A stretch of DNA of 64,000 nt, from assembly GCF_022009635.1 (NCBI RefSeq), contig NZ_CP091716.1, positions 7,124,501-7,188,500 of the forward strand, read 5' to 3'. The translations under genes were made by a program, and so were the position numbers. The stretch comes from Variovorax paradoxus. Lineage in GTDB: Bacteria > Pseudomonadota > Gammaproteobacteria > Burkholderiales > Burkholderiaceae_C. The notes under the pieces were generated by a model. It saw nothing but the letters and a program-made list of their open reading frames with translations, did not search any database and had not been told where the DNA came from. Below are positions 43,294-51,610 of the stretch, in pieces (the stretch's first letter is position 1; each line of letters begins with the position of its first letter).

Positions 43294-43445
43294 CGTGGTT
43301 CTTTCATCGCGTGCGGGATAGGCGCCAGGCTGTCCGGCGCGGCATTGCGCTCGTTCAGTCCCGCCAGCACGAGGACACCTGTGGCCAGCAGCGTTGCGAT
43401 GCAGAACCCGACGACCTGCAGGACTACGTTCGATGTGATGTTCAT
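43290..43445 (-). CDS. Small single-pass membrane protein coupled to the HiPIP gene
   Basis: A 51-residue protein with one transmembrane helix (VVGFCIATLLATGVLVLAGL) and a short hydrophilic tail. The ATG at 43445 (MNITSNVV) is preferred to a longer start that adds only Arg/Pro-rich sequence. Its TGA overlaps the HiPIP ATG, a strong sign that it is real and functionally tied to it, perhaps as a membrane anchor or assembly factor. No family is recognised. Confidence 0.6.
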   Translation of the reverse strand: MNITSNVVLQVVGFCIATLLATGVLVLAGLNERNAAPDSLAPIPHAMKEPR

Positions 43446-43483
43446 GGGGCGACCTCGTGATGGCCTTCTGAAACGGCCTGCGC

Positions 43484-44017
43484 TCATTCTTGAGCGGCTG
43501 GTTGCGCTCGGCCTTGCGCAAGATCAACTGCGCGAAAGTCATGCGACCCGGGCGCCACGTCGACCGGCCCGACTTCGTAAAGCAGGTGCCCGTGGATGCC
43601 CTCCAGCGAAAGCGCCTGCGTCAGCACCGCTACAAGGCTGGGTGCGCAGAAATGCGGCAACTGCTCGAAGGCGGCCCAACGGAATCCATCCATTTCGGGG
43701 CGCCGCCGTCCATGGCGATCGATATAGAAACTGGAGCACACGCAGTTCTTCGCCTCGAAGTGCCGCACCAGCACCGCGAAGAGCCGGAGGTCCTTGCCCT
43801 TGCGATAAGGAAAGAGCCCCAGCTCCCTCAGTTGCTCCGGTGACAGCCGGAAACCGCACTCCTCGGCCGCCTCGCGCGCGGCCGTCTGTGCGCCCTCCTC
43901 CTGCCCTTCAACAGCGCCCTTGGGTATGTCCCAATAGCGGCTGTCGCTCGCATGGCAGAGCAGCAACTGCCCTGCCATGTCGAACACCAGAACGCCGCAA
44001 CTGGTCGACTTTTCCAT
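43484..44017 (-). CDS. Nudix hydrolase
   Basis: A 177-residue protein with a perfect Nudix box, GAVEGQEEGAQTAAREAAEE followed by CGF (GX5EX7REUXEEXGU), which binds the metal for hydrolysis of nucleoside-diphosphate-linked substrates. The start MEKSTSCGVLVFDMAG is typical of Ap4A-type or general NUDIX enzymes, and the C-terminal extension of about 40 residues is unassigned. It lies 11 bases downstream of the HtrA-type protease gene, same strand, so it is probably in the usp-htrA-nudix transcript. Confidence 0.87.
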   Translation of the reverse strand: MEKSTSCGVLVFDMAGQLLLCHASDSRYWDIPKGAVEGQEEGAQTAAREAAEECGFRLSPEQLRELGLFPYRKGKDLRLFAVLVRHFEAKNCVCSSFYIDRHGRRRPEMDGFRWAAFEQLPHFCAPSLVAVLTQALSLEGIHGHLLYEVGPVDVAPGSHDFRAVDLAQGRAQPAAQE

Positions 44018-44028
44018 GGTGAAAAGCC

Positions 44029-45468
44029 TCAGGGCATAGACCCGGCCACCTCGCCTGCGCGCCGCTCGACCGGAGTGCGCTGAGCACTGCGCGGGAGGAT
44101 GGGTACATAGCTTCGCGCCGAGCCGCGCATGACGAGCAGCGCAACCGTGTCGTTCTCCGTGACGGACCGGATCGCCGCGTCGAAGTCTGCCAAGCAGGCC
44201 ACTTCCACGTCGTTGACCGCAATCAGCATGTCGCCGTACCGCAGCCCTACCATCTGGGCCGAACCGGAGACCGATTGCACATACAACCCTGGGGACGGCA
44301 GGCTGATGCCCAACACGCCCTTGCGCTCGACGAGCTCCAATCCGAAGCGCGCTTCCTGCACGACAGCGCGTGCAGCCGGACGGGGCGAGGCATCCGGCGG
44401 GTTCTCGACCACTCCCACCTGCACCGTCAACGGCGCCCTGTGCCGCCAGACTTTCAGCTCGATCCGGCTGCCCTGGTGAGCTGCGGCCACGCGGTTCTGT
44501 ATGTCGGCATAGCTCATCGCCGTGTCGGCACCGACGGCCAGCACCACATCGCCGCTGCGAAGCCCCGCCGCCGCGGCCGGGCTGTCCGGATCGACACGTA
44601 CGATCAGCGCTCCTTGCGTGGAAGCAAGGCCGAATGCCGGCGCCAGCTCGGCAGTCAGGGGTTGGGTGCGGGCACCGATGTGCCCGCGCCGCACGTGCCC
44701 GGTCGCGCGAAGCTCATCCACCACACGCATCACCGTATCGATGGGCAGGCTGAACGACATGCCGAAGTAGCCGCCACCCGGGGAATAGATCATCGAGTTC
44801 ATGCCCACCACTTCGCCTCGTTCGTTGAACAGCGGGCCGCCCGAGTTGCCCGGGTTGAGCGCCACGTCGCTCTGTATCAACGGCACGCCGCTTCCCCCGG
44901 GGATGTAGCGTGGATTGGCGCTCACCACGCCGGCGGTCACGCTGCGCTCGAAGCCGAACGGAGCCCCCATCGCGGCAACCCGCTCGCCGGGACACAGGTC
45001 GCTGCCATGGCCCAGGACGACGACCGGCAGGCCGGACGCCGGGACCTTCAGCAGCGCGACATCGCTGAGGCGATCGATACCCACGACTTCGCCATCGAAG
45101 CGCCGCTGGTCGGCCGTGACGACTGAGATGGCCTGGACACCCGTCACTGCATGGGCGCTGGTCAGGATGTATCCGTCGTTGCCGATGATGAACCCCGACG
45201 CGAAGCCACGCCCCCAGGCTTTCTCCCACGGCATGGAGGGCCGCATGTCGCCGGCAACGGGCCGTTCGCCGCCGTTCTCGGTGACCATGATGCTCACCAC
45301 CGCGGGTGATTGCCGCGCGGCGGCGGCCGCGAAATCGGCGGCCTGCGGCACGGACGGCGCCCGCTCCAGGCATGACCGCGCCTGCGACCAGGCCTGCGTC
45401 GCGCTCGCGAGCGCGAATGCACCGAAGGCGATCGCGGCCAGGCATCGCGCGAGGGCAGCGGCCTTCAT
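44029..45468 (-). CDS. HtrA/DegP-type serine protease 1
   Basis: A 479-residue periplasmic protease-chaperone. Signal peptide CLAAIAFGAFALASATQA; trypsin-like domain with catalytic His in ILTSAHAVTG, Asp in LSDVALLKV and Ser in NPGNSGGPLF; two PDZ domains follow (ADSPA-type DPDSPAAAAGLRSGDVVLAV and QMVGLRYGDMLIAVNDVEV). It degrades or refolds damaged envelope proteins. The gene starts one base before the end of the upstream usp gene, so usp, htrA and nudix form one operon under an FNR-type box at 45958. Confidence 0.9.
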   Translation of the reverse strand: MKAAALARCLAAIAFGAFALASATQAWSQARSCLERAPSVPQAADFAAAAARQSPAVVSIMVTENGGERPVAGDMRPSMPWEKAWGRGFASGFIIGNDGYILTSAHAVTGVQAISVVTADQRRFDGEVVGIDRLSDVALLKVPASGLPVVVLGHGSDLCPGERVAAMGAPFGFERSVTAGVVSANPRYIPGGSGVPLIQSDVALNPGNSGGPLFNERGEVVGMNSMIYSPGGGYFGMSFSLPIDTVMRVVDELRATGHVRRGHIGARTQPLTAELAPAFGLASTQGALIVRVDPDSPAAAAGLRSGDVVLAVGADTAMSYADIQNRVAAAHQGSRIELKVWRHRAPLTVQVGVVENPPDASPRPAARAVVQEARFGLELVERKGVLGISLPSPGLYVQSVSGSAQMVGLRYGDMLIAVNDVEVACLADFDAAIRSVTENDTVALLVMRGSARSYVPILPRSAQRTPVERRAGEVAGSMP

Positions 45469-45469
45469 T

Positions 45470-45892
45470 TCAACGCACCAGCAAGACCGGCACGGTGCAT
45501 CCGGCCAGCACCTTGGTGGCCACCGACCCCAGCACCAGGCCCGCCAGAGCGCCGTGGCCCCGAGACCCCATGATCACAAGGTCGAACCGCCCCTTCTCTG
45601 CAAATGAAGCGATCTCCTGCGCCGGATGCCCGACCCGGTGCTCGAAGCTCGCCTCGATGCCATTCCTGGCCAGCAGGTCGCGCACCGGCTCGAGCACCAT
45701 GCGTGCATCGTCTTCGTAGTAGCCGTACACGATCTCGGCTCCGGCGAAGGCCGCGGCGCGATGAGGCACCGGCAGCACCACGTGGAAGACAGTGAAGGCG
45801 TGCCCCGCGTTCGACCACTCCTTGTGGGTGGTCAGGTACGAGAGCATTCGGTTCGTGTAGTCGCTGCCGTCGACGGCAAGCAGAATTTTCAT
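45470..45892 (-). CDS. Universal stress protein (single domain)
   Basis: A 140-residue UspA-fold protein: MKILLAVDGSDYTNRMLSYL, and the ATP-binding loop GSRGHGALAGLVLGS (G-2x-G-9x-G-S). It would act in the cytoplasm under stress or growth arrest. It is the first gene of the minus-strand operon leading to htrA and nudix. An FNR-type box lies 66 bases upstream (45958-45971). Confidence 0.9.
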   Translation of the reverse strand: MKILLAVDGSDYTNRMLSYLTTHKEWSNAGHAFTVFHVVLPVPHRAAAFAGAEIVYGYYEDDARMVLEPVRDLLARNGIEASFEHRVGHPAQEIASFAEKGRFDLVIMGSRGHGALAGLVLGSVATKVLAGCTVPVLLVR

Positions 45893-45957
45893 GATGGCTC
45901 CTTCGGCCGGGACATGTTTCCGATGCAGGATGGTCGCCGCCTGCCCGGCGGCTCGCC

Positions 45958-45971
45958 TTGCGCTGCATCAA
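45958..45971 (-). promoter_or_regulatory. FNR/ANR-type box before usp-htrA (TTGATGCAGCGCAA)
   Basis: Read on the minus strand, the site is TTGATGCAGCGCAA, half-site TTGAT plus CGCAA at the FNR spacing. It lies 66 bases before the usp start. An identical 14-mer on the other strand is at 46018, so the two form an inverted pair in the 196-base usp/flavodoxin gap. Confidence 0.6.
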
Positions 45972-46017
45972 GAGGAAATCCGGCAACCCGCGAGTCGCCC
46001 TCTTCCACCGCGCTCAC

Positions 46018-46031
46018 TTGATGCAGCGCAA
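46018..46031 (+). promoter_or_regulatory. FNR/ANR-type box before the flavodoxin-like gene (TTGATGCAGCGCAA)
   Basis: The same 14 bases as the 45958 site, now facing the plus-strand gene and 57 bases before its chosen start. Including flanks, the two copies are an 18-base inverted repeat. The identical sequence with a role at both promoters supports a real protein-binding site. Confidence 0.6.
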
Positions 46032-46088
46032 GGCAACACAGCTCGCCGCTGCCAACATTGGGTCGACATGACTGCAGCAGAGGCCCCC

Positions 46089-46616
46089 ATGAGCAACGTC
46101 CTGGCAATCGTCTACTCCTACACCGGCACTTCCCGTCGCGTCGCGGAACTCCTGTGCAGCCAGCAGAACTGGCAGCTCGCGAACATTGCCGAGCTGCGGC
46201 CTCGCGCAGGAGCCCTCGGCAGCATGCGCTGCGTGATCGACTCCTTCTTCCGGCTGCAACCTGCCATCCGCTACGACGGCCCGCCGCCCGGCGACTTCGA
46301 TGCAGTGGTGCTGGTCTCGCCGATCTGGATGCTGCAGCTTGCCAGCCCCATGCGTGCCTTCGTCGCGCGCCAGCGCGATCGGCTGCCCGACGTCGCCGTG
46401 CTCTCCGTCATGGGAGGACAGGGAGCGCCGAACGCCGCGGCGGAGATCGGCCGGCTCCTCGGCCGTGCGCCGATCCTGAGCTCTTCGGTCACGATGCGCG
46501 AAGTCGACGACGGCAGTTGCGCCGCCCGACTGCTGGCCTTCGGCACCGCGGTCCGAGACGCCGAAGATTCGCATGCGGTGGTTCGCCCCGTCACGCTGTC
46601 GCCGCAATCGAGCTGA
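46089..46616 (+). CDS. Flavodoxin-like protein
   Basis: A 175-residue flavodoxin-fold protein: AIVYSYTGTSRRVAELLCSQ contains the phosphate-binding loop (S-Y-T-G-T-S) for FMN, and VLVSPIWMLQLASPMRAF fits the isoalloxazine loop. It may carry electrons or be a quinone reductase of the stress island. I use the ATG at 46089 (MSNVLAIVYS); an ATG at 46068 would add seven residues. An FNR-type box precedes it and the gene for a second HtrA follows. Confidence 0.75.
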   Translation: MSNVLAIVYSYTGTSRRVAELLCSQQNWQLANIAELRPRAGALGSMRCVIDSFFRLQPAIRYDGPPPGDFDAVVLVSPIWMLQLASPMRAFVARQRDRLPDVAVLSVMGGQGAPNAAAEIGRLLGRAPILSSSVTMREVDDGSCAARLLAFGTAVRDAEDSHAVVRPVTLSPQSS

Positions 46617-46665
46617 AGCCCCGGCCCGGATCGACGTGAGCATCCTCTTTCTCCGGGCGAATGCG

Positions 46666-48126
46666 ATGCAACGCGTCGTCGGTCGAGTCTGCGCACTTGG
46701 CGTCGGCGTTTCGTTGCTGTGTGCATGTGCTGCGCCCGCACCAACGCTTCCGGCTCCCGCCGGGCCGGCAACCGAGGCGCGTGCGACGGTCGCGGCGAAC
46801 ACGAGCGGTTTCTCGTCCCTGGTCGCCAGCCGCAGCAGATCGGTGGTCGACATCAGCACCCTGCGCATCGGGCGCGACGAGAACCAGGAAGACATCGAAC
46901 TCGAGATTGCCCCCGAGCTCGACTTCGCCGACCGCCTGGCCTGGCCCCTGCCCGCGAGCGCGCGCATCAGCCAGATACGCGACCTCGCTTCGGGCCTGAT
47001 CATCCGCAGCGACGGCCTGATTCTCACCAGCGCTCACGTGGTGGCGAACGTCGACGAAGTCCGGGTCCAGCTGGACGACGGCCGCCGCTTCACGGCGCGC
47101 GTGGCCGGCTCAGACAGGCGCACCGACGTCGCGCTCCTGAAGATCGATGCAACCGACTTGCCAGTGGCCGTGATCGGCGATTCCTCGGCGCTCGCACCCG
47201 GTGAATGGGTGGCCGCGATCGGATCGCCCTTCGGCTTCCACGGCAGCGTGACGGCCGGCGTGGTGAGCGCGGTCGGACGCGTCATGGCGGGCGCGGGCGA
47301 GATCCCCTTCATCCAGACCGACGTCGCGATCAACCCGGGCAGCTCGGGCAGCCCGCTTCTCAACAGCCGTGGAGAAGTCGTGGGCATCAACTCGATGATC
47401 TACAGCGGCAGCGGAGGCTACATGGGCCTGTCCTTCGCCGTGCCGATCGACTTGTCGATGCGCATCGCCGGCGAGTTGCTGGCGCACGGCACCGTGCATC
47501 GTGCCTACCTGGGCGCCGAGTTCCAGGAGATGACGCCCGCACTCGCCCAATCGTTCGGGCTGCCGGCGCCGACCGGCGCCCTGGTGGTCCGTGTCGAAGC
47601 CGACAGTCCGGCGGAATCGGCCGGCCTCGCGCAGGGCGACGCCGTGCTCGCGCTCGACGGCAAGCCCGTCGCGCGGTTCCTCGACCTCCCGCAGCAGATC
47701 GCACAACGCCCGCCGGGCAGCCGGATGCAACTGGAGGTGTGGCGCCACGGTGCACCCCGGGTGTTGCGGGCGACGCTGGCGGTGCAGCCGGCCGCAGCGA
47801 GCAGGGCCTTCACGACCGCGGCTCCCGAATGGAACGACGGCCTGGGCCTGAGCCTGGGGGTGCTGTCCCCCGCGCAACGGCTTCAGCTGCACATCGACAG
47901 CGGCCTGATGGTTCGGGAAGCCGACGGCCTCGCACGCAGCGAGGGCATCCTCGCGGGCGACGTGGTCGTGGCCATGAACACGACGAAGCTCTATCGCGTC
48001 GAGGACCTCGGGCAGGCGCTCGCCCGCGTGCCCGCCGGCAACACGGTGGCGTTGCTGGTCATGCGCGATCGCCGGCTCGCCTACGTCGCGGTGCGTCTTC
48101 CGGCCGCGCGCCATGGCCGCTCTTGA
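46666..48126 (+). CDS. HtrA/DegP-type serine protease 2 (lipoprotein)
   Basis: A 486-residue protease. The signal ends VGVSLLCACAAP, with a lipobox-like LCAC, so it may be lipid-anchored. Catalytic His is in ILTSAHVVAN, Asp in RTDVALLKI, Ser in NPGSSGSPLL. A PDZ domain follows (VEADSPAESAGLAQGDAVLAL), with a second, weaker one near the C-terminus (EGILAGDVVVAMN). It is a paralogue of the protease at 44.0 kb, on the opposite strand. The ATG at 46666 fits the lipoprotein signal; a GTG at 46636 is possible. Confidence 0.87.
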   Translation: MQRVVGRVCALGVGVSLLCACAAPAPTLPAPAGPATEARATVAANTSGFSSLVASRSRSVVDISTLRIGRDENQEDIELEIAPELDFADRLAWPLPASARISQIRDLASGLIIRSDGLILTSAHVVANVDEVRVQLDDGRRFTARVAGSDRRTDVALLKIDATDLPVAVIGDSSALAPGEWVAAIGSPFGFHGSVTAGVVSAVGRVMAGAGEIPFIQTDVAINPGSSGSPLLNSRGEVVGINSMIYSGSGGYMGLSFAVPIDLSMRIAGELLAHGTVHRAYLGAEFQEMTPALAQSFGLPAPTGALVVRVEADSPAESAGLAQGDAVLALDGKPVARFLDLPQQIAQRPPGSRMQLEVWRHGAPRVLRATLAVQPAAASRAFTTAAPEWNDGLGLSLGVLSPAQRLQLHIDSGLMVREADGLARSEGILAGDVVVAMNTTKLYRVEDLGQALARVPAGNTVALLVMRDRRLAYVAVRLPAARHGRS

Positions 48127-48192
48127 CACCCCGGGCAGACATTGCACGCCCTTTCTTCATCTGCAACTCGCTCATTGCAAGGACTCACGACC

Positions 48193-48567
48193 ATGAAACA
48201 TCTCGATGAAACCGACCGCCGCTCCCTTCATCGGCAGCTGGAGTCGATGAAGCGGCAGGTTCTGGACGAACTCCGCGATTCGGCTCCCACGGCCGAACTC
48301 CTGTCCGCCGACGGCGGCCGCGAGGTGACGACCCATGCCGACGAAGCCGAGGCGGAGCGCGTCGCCGACGTGCATCTGGCCGAGATCGAGATCGACCGCA
48401 CCAGGCTCGAGGAGATCGAACTGGCGCTCGCGCGCCTGTCGGACGGCCGCTACGGCATCTGCGAAGACTGCCGCGCCGAGATCCCGCGCGCGCGGCTGCT
48501 CGCTCAGCCCACGGCCATCCGGTGCGCGGCCTGCCAGTCGGCGATCGAGGCGCACCGGCGCCACTGA
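48193..48567 (+). CDS. DksA/TraR-family zinc-finger protein
   Basis: A 124-residue protein with an N-terminal coiled coil (SLHRQLESMKRQVLDELRDS) and a C-terminal C4 zinc finger (GICEDCRAEIP, IRCAACQSAIE). DksA-type proteins enter the RNA polymerase secondary channel and modulate stringent-response promoters. At 124 residues it is slightly shorter than DksA. It is preceded by a 66-base gap after the second HtrA gene, probably in the same transcript. Confidence 0.85.
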   Translation: MKHLDETDRRSLHRQLESMKRQVLDELRDSAPTAELLSADGGREVTTHADEAEAERVADVHLAEIEIDRTRLEEIELALARLSDGRYGICEDCRAEIPRARLLAQPTAIRCAACQSAIEAHRRH

Positions 48568-48583
48568 ATCGGGGCGGGACGCG

Positions 48584-49060
48584 TCACTGTTCGCCGCTCT
48601 CGCGATGGGGCTTGGCCGCCCTCCTTGCCCTCTTTGCCTTCTTTCCCTTGGCCTTGCCCTTGCGCCCCGGCGACGGCTTCGCATCCTTGACCTGCTGGCG
48701 ATTCGCGCGATGCAGCAGCGCCTTTTCCACGTCGCCCGTTGACGCCTGGTCGCGCGCGTAGCTCACGACCCGGTACACCGAGCGCGTGGCCGCGCCGCTG
48801 CCCATGTTGCAGATCACCGTGTCGTTGCCGCCCTCGCTCGCGAATTCGGGAGCCTCGTGCTCGAGCCAGTCGTGGTTCTCGATCGTCGTTTCGATCCGGC
48901 AATCGCCCGGCACCACGATGCCCAGCTTGTGCAGGAAGTCGCGCGGCCGTCCCAGGTAGGCCCTGAATTCGGCAGGCGTGCATTGCCAGAAATGCACGTT
49001 GAAGGGTTCGTCCCGGATCACCTTGGACCGGGCGGAGAAATCGACGATCTTGGCCGGCAT
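48584..49060 (-). CDS. Hypothetical protein with a Lys/Arg-rich histone-like tail
   Basis: A 158-residue protein. Residues 1-110 are a soluble domain (FNVHFWQCTPAEFRAYLGRP, DCRIETTIENHDWLE) that I do not recognise; the alpha-subunit of nitrile hydratase and its leader-peptide relatives have a faintly similar look, but this is weak. Residues 125-155 (GRKGKAKGKKAKRARRAAK) are almost only Lys, Arg, Ala and Gly, as in histone-H1-like proteins, and should bind nucleic acid or polyanions. The ATG at 49060 is firm; the frame upstream is a shadow of phaC. An FNR-type box lies 67 bases upstream. Confidence 0.6.
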   Translation of the reverse strand: MPAKIVDFSARSKVIRDEPFNVHFWQCTPAEFRAYLGRPRDFLHKLGIVVPGDCRIETTIENHDWLEHEAPEFASEGGNDTVICNMGSGAATRSVYRVVSYARDQASTGDVEKALLHRANRQQVKDAKPSPGRKGKAKGKKAKRARRAAKPHRESGEQ

Positions 49061-49126
49061 GTTCAGCTCCTGTGAGTTGAAAAGGAAACGACCTCGAAAG
49101 CGTAAGAGTGCCTCTTCGGCGGGACC

Positions 49127-49140
49127 TTGATGCTGCGCAA
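49127..49140. promoter_or_regulatory. FNR/ANR-type box between the basic protein and phaC (TTGATGCTGCGCAA)
   Basis: The site sits 67 bases before the minus-strand basic-protein start (49060) and 77 before the phaC GTG (49217). The half-sites TTGAT and CGCAA are the same as in the other boxes of the island. Confidence 0.6.
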
Positions 49141-49216
49141 GGCGAATGGCGCGCGGACCCGCAGACTTCCAGCGCGACACCCGAAGACCCGGGATGCCCT
49201 CTCCAAAGGACTTGAA

Positions 49217-50878
49217 GTGACCCGCCAACACAACGAATTCGACCGCTTGCTCCACGCCGCATGGGGCAGGCTCGGCGGCGGCATGTCGCCGGCGGCGCTG
49301 ATGCTGGCGTGGTCCGACTGGGCCATCCATTTCGCGACCCAGCCCGGACGCGGCGCCGGCCTGGCGCTGCACCAGGCCCTGCCCGGCGGCCCGCACGCGC
49401 ACGACCCGCGGCTGGCTGCGGACGACTGGGTTCCGTGGCCCTTCTGCATGTACCGCGAGGCCTTCGAAGCAGGCGGTCGGCGGTTGCTCGAGCTGACCCG
49501 CGCGGTTCCCGGCGTGGACCGGCACCACGAAGAGCTGGTCGCCTTCACCGTGCGGCAATGGCTCGAGATGGTCTCGCCCGCCAACTTCCCCGCGACCAAC
49601 CCGCAGGTGCTGAAGAAGACCGCCGCCAGCGCGGGCATGAACCTGCTCACGGGCGCCGTCCAGGGAATGGAAGACCTGTACCGCGGCGCATCCGGCATGC
49701 CGCCGGTCGACGCCGATGCCTTCAGGCCGGGGTACGAGGTGGCGCTCACGCCGGGCAAGGTCATCCTGCGCAACGAGCTCGTCGAGCTCATCCAGTACGC
49801 GCCGGCAACACCGACGGTACATGCCGAGCCGCTGCTGCTCCTCAGCGCCTGGATCATGAAGTACTACGTGCTGGACCTCTCCCCGCACAACTCGCTGATC
49901 CGCTACCTGGTCGGCCAGGGCCACACGGTGTTCGCCGTCTCCTGGAAGAACCCGGGCGCTTCCGGCGCCGGGCTCGGCATGGACGACTACCTGCGCCTGG
50001 GCATCCGCGCCAGCCTCGACGCCGTCGAGACCGTGCTGCCCGGGCACCGCGTGCACGCGGTCGGATACTGTCTCGGCGGCACGCTGATGGCCATCGCGGC
50101 GGCGGCGATGGCGCGCGACCGGGACGACCGCCTTGCCTCGCTCTCGCTGCTGGCCGCGCAGACCGACTTCACTGAGCCCGGTGAGATCGGCCTGTTCATC
50201 GACGAAAGCCAGCTCGCCTTCCTCGAGGACATCATGGCGCACCAGGGATTCCTCGGCGCGACACAGATGGCGGCGGCCTTCCAGTCGTTGCGCCCCGGCG
50301 AGCTGGTCTGGGCACCGCTGGTGCGGAGCTGGCTGCTCGGCGAACGCCCTGCCCTGAACGACCTGATGGCGTGGAACGCGGACGGCACGCGCATGCCCTA
50401 TCGCATGCATGCCGACTACCTGCGCAGCCTCTTCCTCGACAACGCACTGGCCGAGGGCCATTACCTCGTCGACGGGCGGCCGGTGTCGCTGGGCGACATC
50501 GACGTCCCGGTGTTCCTGCTCGGTACCCGGACAGACCACGTGGCGCCCTGGCGGTCCGTCTACAAGTTCAACCTGCTGTGCGACTCGGACGTGAGCTTCG
50601 TGCTGACCGAGGGCGGCCACAACGCCGGCATCGTGAGCGAGCCCGGGCACCCGCATCGCAGCTACCGCATCCTGCGGCGGCGCAGGCACGATGCGTACGT
50701 CGCGCCCGACGAGTTCCTCGAGCTTTCGCGGGAGGTCGAGGGGTCATGGTGGCCCGGTTTCCAGCAATGGCTTGCCGCGCATTCGGGGCCGAAGCGCCGC
50801 CCGCCCCCGATGGGGGCGCCGCGACGCGGCCTGCCCCCGCTTTGCAGCGCGCCCGGCACCTATGTGCTGATGCGCTGA
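49217..50878 (+). CDS. phaC: Polyhydroxyalkanoate synthase (class I-like PhaC)
   Basis: A 553-residue alpha/beta-hydrolase-fold PHA polymerase. The PhaC N-terminal domain (ADDWVPWPFCMYREAFEAGG, NFPATNPQVLKKT) is followed by the catalytic domain with Cys in the lipase-like box VGYCLGGT, Asp in GTRTDHVAPW and His in TEGGHNAGI. It polymerises hydroxyacyl-CoA into storage polyester. GTG at 49217 with AAGGA 6 bases before is the start; the longer frame runs through the FNR box. The C-terminal 40 residues are Pro/Arg-rich. It lies in a stress island rather than beside phaA/phaB, so it is probably the second phaC of the genome. Confidence 0.9.
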   Translation: MTRQHNEFDRLLHAAWGRLGGGMSPAALMLAWSDWAIHFATQPGRGAGLALHQALPGGPHAHDPRLAADDWVPWPFCMYREAFEAGGRRLLELTRAVPGVDRHHEELVAFTVRQWLEMVSPANFPATNPQVLKKTAASAGMNLLTGAVQGMEDLYRGASGMPPVDADAFRPGYEVALTPGKVILRNELVELIQYAPATPTVHAEPLLLLSAWIMKYYVLDLSPHNSLIRYLVGQGHTVFAVSWKNPGASGAGLGMDDYLRLGIRASLDAVETVLPGHRVHAVGYCLGGTLMAIAAAAMARDRDDRLASLSLLAAQTDFTEPGEIGLFIDESQLAFLEDIMAHQGFLGATQMAAAFQSLRPGELVWAPLVRSWLLGERPALNDLMAWNADGTRMPYRMHADYLRSLFLDNALAEGHYLVDGRPVSLGDIDVPVFLLGTRTDHVAPWRSVYKFNLLCDSDVSFVLTEGGHNAGIVSEPGHPHRSYRILRRRRHDAYVAPDEFLELSREVEGSWWPGFQQWLAAHSGPKRRPPPMGAPRRGLPPLCSAPGTYVLMR

Positions 50879-50899
50879 CCGGGAGATGGGAGCGCTGCC

Positions 50900-51484
50900 C
50901 TACAGCGCCGGCCCCAGCCCGATGGGCGCGGGAACGCTGTTGACTATCCGGGTGAAGAGCGCGTTGTATTCGAGGTCGGGCACGTGCCCGGTCATCGGAT
51001 CGCGGTTCTGCGCGAAGGCCTCGTCCAGGTCGTGCCAGTCGTCCTCGGTCAGCACCCGTTCGGCCAGCGGAAGGATCTCGCGCTCCTCCAGCGCCATGTG
51101 GTCGAGATAGAAATCGACGTATTCGCCGACGGTTCTCTCGAATTCCTCGCGCCGCGGCTCGCCGAGCATCTCGAACGCGAGCAGCGCATGCTCCACGTTG
51201 CGGATCCTGCGCTCGCCCTTGGCATGGTCGCTGTCGAGACGGTCCAGCAGCTCCCGCGAAATGGGCGTCCTGGCGCGCAGCCTGGGAAACAGCAGCTCGG
51301 TCTCCTTGCGATGGTGGCGCTTCTCGGGAAACTCGTCCACGTAGAAGAGCATGGCCCTGAGCGTGGCGAAGTCGGGCAGCGTGCCTTTCTTGCGGTGCTG
51401 CTCGAGCAGCATGACGATGGATCGGAGCATGGCGGCGAGCGCGGAATGCTCCTGGCGGATGATGCGGACGGTGGCGTGGGGCAT
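50900..51484 (-). CDS. Hemerythrin-domain protein
   Basis: A 194-residue four-helix protein: VRIIRQEHSALAAMLRSIVM, FPEKRHHRKETELLFPRLRA, RLDSDHAKGERRI and YLDHMALEEREILPLA hold the His and Glu/Asp ligands for a di-iron centre of the HHE type. Such proteins bind O2 or NO or protect iron-sulfur clusters. The ATG at 51484 is preferred because upstream residues are not family-like. It is divergent from a usp gene, sharing an FNR-type box (51536) between them. Confidence 0.87.
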   Translation of the reverse strand: MPHATVRIIRQEHSALAAMLRSIVMLLEQHRKKGTLPDFATLRAMLFYVDEFPEKRHHRKETELLFPRLRARTPISRELLDRLDSDHAKGERRIRNVEHALLAFEMLGEPRREEFERTVGEYVDFYLDHMALEEREILPLAERVLTEDDWHDLDEAFAQNRDPMTGHVPDLEYNALFTRIVNSVPAPIGLGPAL

Positions 51485-51535
51485 GAGTGTCTTCCTGTGC
51501 ATGCCCCAAGGGTCGCGCTTTCGCGGGACACGGGT

Positions 51536-51549
51536 TTGCTCCAGATCAA
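51536..51549. promoter_or_regulatory. FNR/ANR-type box between hemerythrin and usp (TTGCTCCAGATCAA)
   Basis: On the minus strand the site reads TTGATCTGGAGCAA. It lies 52 bases before the hemerythrin start and 62 bases before the usp start at 51611. One half-site is perfect (ATCAA), the other has TTGCT for TTGCG. Confidence 0.5.
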
Positions 51550-51610
51550 ACCCCGCCCGGTGCGAGTCCGGATACTGGAGCGGTCCCAATCACCAAGCCG
51601 GAGTCGTGCC

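Noticed and set aside
49127..49216. Earlier phaC start at a TTG (49127)
   Set aside because: That TTG is part of the FNR-type box, and the extra 30 residues are Arg/Pro-rich. GTG at 49217 has AAGGA at correct spacing.
49061..50689. N-terminal extension of the 158-residue basic protein into a 701-codon frame
   Set aside because: The extension lies entirely antisense to phaC and has no natural composition. The protein begins naturally at the ATG at 49060.
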